Of a DNA stretch of 64,000 nt, positions 61,630-64,000 are shown piece after piece; positions within the stretch are counted from its first letter, which is position 1, and the number at the start of each line of letters is the position of its first letter. Source of the stretch: Serratia inhibens (GTDB taxonomy: Bacteria; Pseudomonadota; Gammaproteobacteria; Enterobacterales; Enterobacteriaceae); the NCBI RefSeq assembly GCF_003591175.1, contig NZ_QYYG01000008.1:124001-188000 (forward strand). Direction: 5' to 3'. The notes beneath the pieces are model-generated. The model was not told the DNA's origin. It ran no database searches and was given only the letters and a program-made list of their open reading frames with translations. Both the position numbers and the translations under genes were made by a program.

Positions 61630-64000
61630 TTACCGCGTCGCCTCGGGTCCTGTTGAGGTATCAGCCCCCGTAAGCGGGGTGCAAGGCAGCAGCAGGCTGC
61701 TCATCATATCCGCCGGCAGCGGCGTCGGCAGGCGCACTTCACACTGCGCCGCCCCGTTCCAGTGCACCGTCATACTGTCACCGGCGTTAATGCCGCTCAG
61801 GTAGACGCTGCCGCCGTCGTTGACAATGCCGGTCTCCTGCTTGCGGCCGTTCGTCACCGTGGCGCCGAACGGCGGGGTGCTGCCGTCCGCCAGTTTGATG
61901 ACCGCCATGGCTTTTTCACCGGCAATCACCCCAAACTTACGGTAACCAATCGCCCCTTCGGTCAGGGTGGCCTGCACCACCGACTTGGTGGCCTCGGCGT
62001 TATCGCCCAGCTTGTTCAAATCAATGCTGGCCTTGTTGCGGTAATAGCTGTTCACGTCCGCCACCACCGCCTTGCCCCAGGCGTTGGTTTTCGAGGTGGC
62101 GCCGTAGCCGCGCACCGGCACACCGGCCACGCCCTCGGTATCGAGCAGCATGCGCGTGCCGCCGGCCACCCCGCCCCGGTGCAGCGCACCGCCTTCTGCC
62201 GTCAGGGTCGCCCCGCCCTGGGCGGAGAAACCGACCGCACTGTAACGGCCTTCCTGATAGCTGGCGTTGGCGCTCAGACGGGCCATGTCGCCGCTGTGGT
62301 TGTAATACCCGCTGGCGTTGGCGCCGCTGCGTGAGGTGCCCATGGCCAGTTGGTAGTTGTTGTTTTCGTCAATCCGGTCGTAATAGCCCACCCGGTGGGT
62401 GGTGTCGTTCCGGTTCACCGTGGTGTTGTAACTGACGTTGCCGCCATTGCCCCACGGCATCGACAGCGACAGGTACATGCCGTCGTCTTTGGTCTCGTTG
62501 TACTTGTTGCGGTAGGCCGACAACGACAGGCTCAGGTTCTTGAAGCGGCCAATGTCGAAATAACGCGACAGCGTCAGGCTGTAACGGTCATTCACCGGCC
62601 GATCCCAGTAGGTCTGGTGGTCGTAGTTCAGGTACAAACTAACCCCCGCATCCCGGAACTGCTGGTTGAAGGTGATGGTGTACATCTCCTTGCTATTGCC
62701 CACCCGGCGGCCCTCATGGCGCGCGTCCAGGTACTCGCTCATGCTCATAAAGTCTTGTTCCGAGAAGCGGTAGCCGGCGAAGGTCACCTGGCTGTCCAGC
62801 TCGTCAAAGCTCTTCGAGTAGCTCAGCCGGTACGAGCCGCCGCTCAGCGTGCCGGCCTGCTGCGGTAAACGCGCCCGCGACTGAGTGGCGTCAAACGACA
62901 GCGCGCCCAGCGCCATCAGGTCACGGCCGATACCCAGTGACGCCGCGTTGTAATCGCCGCCGCCCAAGGCACCGCCGTACAGCGACCAGCCGTTGCTCAC
63001 CCCCCAGGAAAACTCCCCGGTGCCGAACAGCGGGCCGTTGGTATGGTGCTGCCAGTCGGACGGCCGCCCCACCGCCGCCTTGAAACGCACCGACCCCGGG
63101 CGCGTCAGGTACGGGATACTGGAGGTGTTCATGGTGAACGCCTGCACGCTGCCGTCCTGTTCCTCTACCCGCACGTCCAGCTCGCCGGACACCGCATCGT
63201 TGATGTCCTGGATGCGGAACGGCCCCGCTGCCACCTGGGTCTCGTAAATCACCCGGCCCTGCTGGCTGATGGTCACCTTGGCATTGGTCTTGGCCATGCC
63301 CACCACTTCCGGCGCATAGCCGCGCAGGTTCGGCGGCAGCATGTTGTCGTCCGACACCAGGCTGGCACCGGTAAAACGGAAGCTGTCGAACAGGCCGGAA
63401 TTCAGGTAATCCTCCCCCAGCGTCAACTTTGAGCGCAGCGACGGCAGCGCCCGGTAAAGATAGTAGCGGCTCCAGTCCAGTTGCTGGTCGGTACCCTGTC
63501 CATTGCCGGTCTGCCGGTTGAGCTGCCCCTGCCAGTCGGCGCGCAGCCGCCAGGCCCCCAGGTTGGCGCCGGCGGTGCCGTTACCGCTCAGGCTATAACT
63601 CTGAACGCCATCACGCTGCTGACGCTGAGTCTGGCCGTTGAGGTTGTAATCAAACAACAGCCCCGGAATGCCCTCATCCCAGCGCGACGGCGGGTCCCAG
63701 TCCGCCGAAGAATATTCCAGGTAAGCCTGCGGAATGCTCAGGTACAGCGCCGCTGTGGCCAGGTCGCCGCGGGCTTCCATCCCTTTCAGGCTGGCGATAT
63801 CCAGACATTCGTTCTGATGCCACCAACGCAGCCCTTTCGTTGCCTCATCCTTTAATCCCAGTTGCCCGACCAATTCCGGTGACAGGCAGGCCATGCTGCC
63901 TTTCGGATCGTCATCCGGCGGATAGAAAGGGACGTTCTGCTCCGGCAACTCATTTTTATTGATGTGCACCGCCAGGCTATATGCGCCCGGCATCATGTAA
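61630..64000 (-). CDS. Outer-membrane fimbrial usher, PapC/MrpC family, 5' end outside window (locus 2)
   Basis: About 790 residues are visible. The frame continues past the right edge (the residue before the first Met is Tyr, in the family's YVMPGAY context), so the signal peptide and start are missing. It shows the N-terminal domain (MPGAYSLAVHINKNELPEQN), plug/barrel motif FRFTGASLVSDDNMLPPNLRG and MLLDTEGVAGVPVRG. The C-terminal Cys pair is in AQCEVRLP and LLLPCTPL. It lines up along its length with the locus 1 usher. The major pilin gene of this locus probably lies just beyond the window. Confidence 0.93.
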   Translation of the reverse strand, partial: YMMPGAYSLAVHINKNELPEQNVPFYPPDDDPKGSMACLSPELVGQLGLKDEATKGLRWWHQNECLDIASLKGMEARGDLATAALYLSIPQAYLEYSSADWDPPSRWDEGIPGLLFDYNLNGQTQRQQRDGVQSYSLSGNGTAGANLGAWRLRADWQGQLNRQTGNGQGTDQQLDWSRYYLYRALPSLRSKLTLGEDYLNSGLFDSFRFTGASLVSDDNMLPPNLRGYAPEVVGMAKTNAKVTISQQGRVIYETQVAAGPFRIQDINDAVSGELDVRVEEQDGSVQAFTMNTSSIPYLTRPGSVRFKAAVGRPSDWQHHTNGPLFGTGEFSWGVSNGWSLYGGALGGGDYNAASLGIGRDLMALGALSFDATQSRARLPQQAGTLSGGSYRLSYSKSFDELDSQVTFAGYRFSEQDFMSMSEYLDARHEGRRVGNSKEMYTITFNQQFRDAGVSLYLNYDHQTYWDRPVNDRYSLTLSRYFDIGRFKNLSLSLSAYRNKYNETKDDGMYLSLSMPWGNGGNVSYNTTVNRNDTTHRVGYYDRIDENNNYQLAMGTSRSGANASGYYNHSGDMARLSANASYQEGRYSAVGFSAQGGATLTAEGGALHRGGVAGGTRMLLDTEGVAGVPVRGYGATSKTNAWGKAVVADVNSYYRNKASIDLNKLGDNAEATKSVVQATLTEGAIGYRKFGVIAGEKAMAVIKLADGSTPPFGATVTNGRKQETGIVNDGGSVYLSGINAGDSMTVHWNGAAQCEVRLPTPLPADMMSSLLLPCTPLTGADTSTGPEATR

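Overview
The window is enterobacterial chromosome, most likely Serratia (Yersiniaceae). The reasons are a conserved E. coli-like backbone (yhiN/baiN-pitA-uspB-uspA ... rsmJ-prlC ... rlmJ-gor), ERIC repeats including two copies of the canonical 127 bp length, a large myo-inositol regulon, MR/P-type (PapA/PapC-like) fimbriae and a two-partner secretion locus. The genus is an inference from gene content, not from a marker gene. No rRNA, tRNA or CRISPR array was found.

Layout. 1-10.4 kb: inositol catabolism. It holds the 5' part of iolD, iolC fused to a DUF2090 aldolase-like domain, an RpiR-type regulator (iolR), iolB, iolA, an inositol porter (iolT-like) and an iolI/iolH-type isomerase. A small type II toxin-antitoxin pair sits in the middle, its toxin broken by a 7-bp tandem duplication. 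10.4-11.9 kb: fetAB-type exporter. 12.1-23.7 kb: fimbrial locus 1. A divergent lipoprotein / FKBP-isomerase / PapI-like regulator operon faces a fimbrial operon (two pilins, usher, chaperone, adaptor, adhesin, minor pilin) that runs straight into a PglL/Wzy-family O-oligosaccharide ligase and a LuxR-type regulator. 23.8-26 kb: accessory stretch with a small Gly-rich protein, a decayed arginase-family fragment and a Mig-14-like gene of low GC.

26-47.8 kb: the backbone (baiN, pitA, uspB, uspA, rsmJ, prlC, rlmJ, gor) with insertions. gdhA and a sugar ABC transporter/FGGY kinase/SIS isomerase operon lie between uspA and rsmJ. HIT and ASCH genes lie beside prlC. A SEFIR-domain (putative anti-phage) gene is bracketed by a perfect 110-bp direct repeat of the rlmJ 5' region. 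48.4-53.9 kb: a two-partner secretion pair (TpsB transporter, large GLUG-repeat TpsA exoprotein). 54.6-64 kb: fimbrial locus 2, all on the minus strand (usher running off the window, chaperone, four pilin-like subunits, a reverse-transcriptase remnant, a Cys-rich adhesin candidate), again ending in a PglL-like ligase and a LuxR-type regulator.

The strongest candidate for an undescribed system is the module found twice: chaperone-usher fimbria followed by a dedicated PglL-like O-oligosaccharyltransferase/ligase and a LuxR-type regulator with a C-x2-C motif before its HTH. It suggests glycosylation of chaperone-usher pilins or adhesins under local control. In locus 1 a second layer is suggested by a PapI-like regulator plus two CGATCTA sites in the divergent promoter region (Dam/Lrp-type phase switching). 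These functions are inferred from family membership and gene order only.
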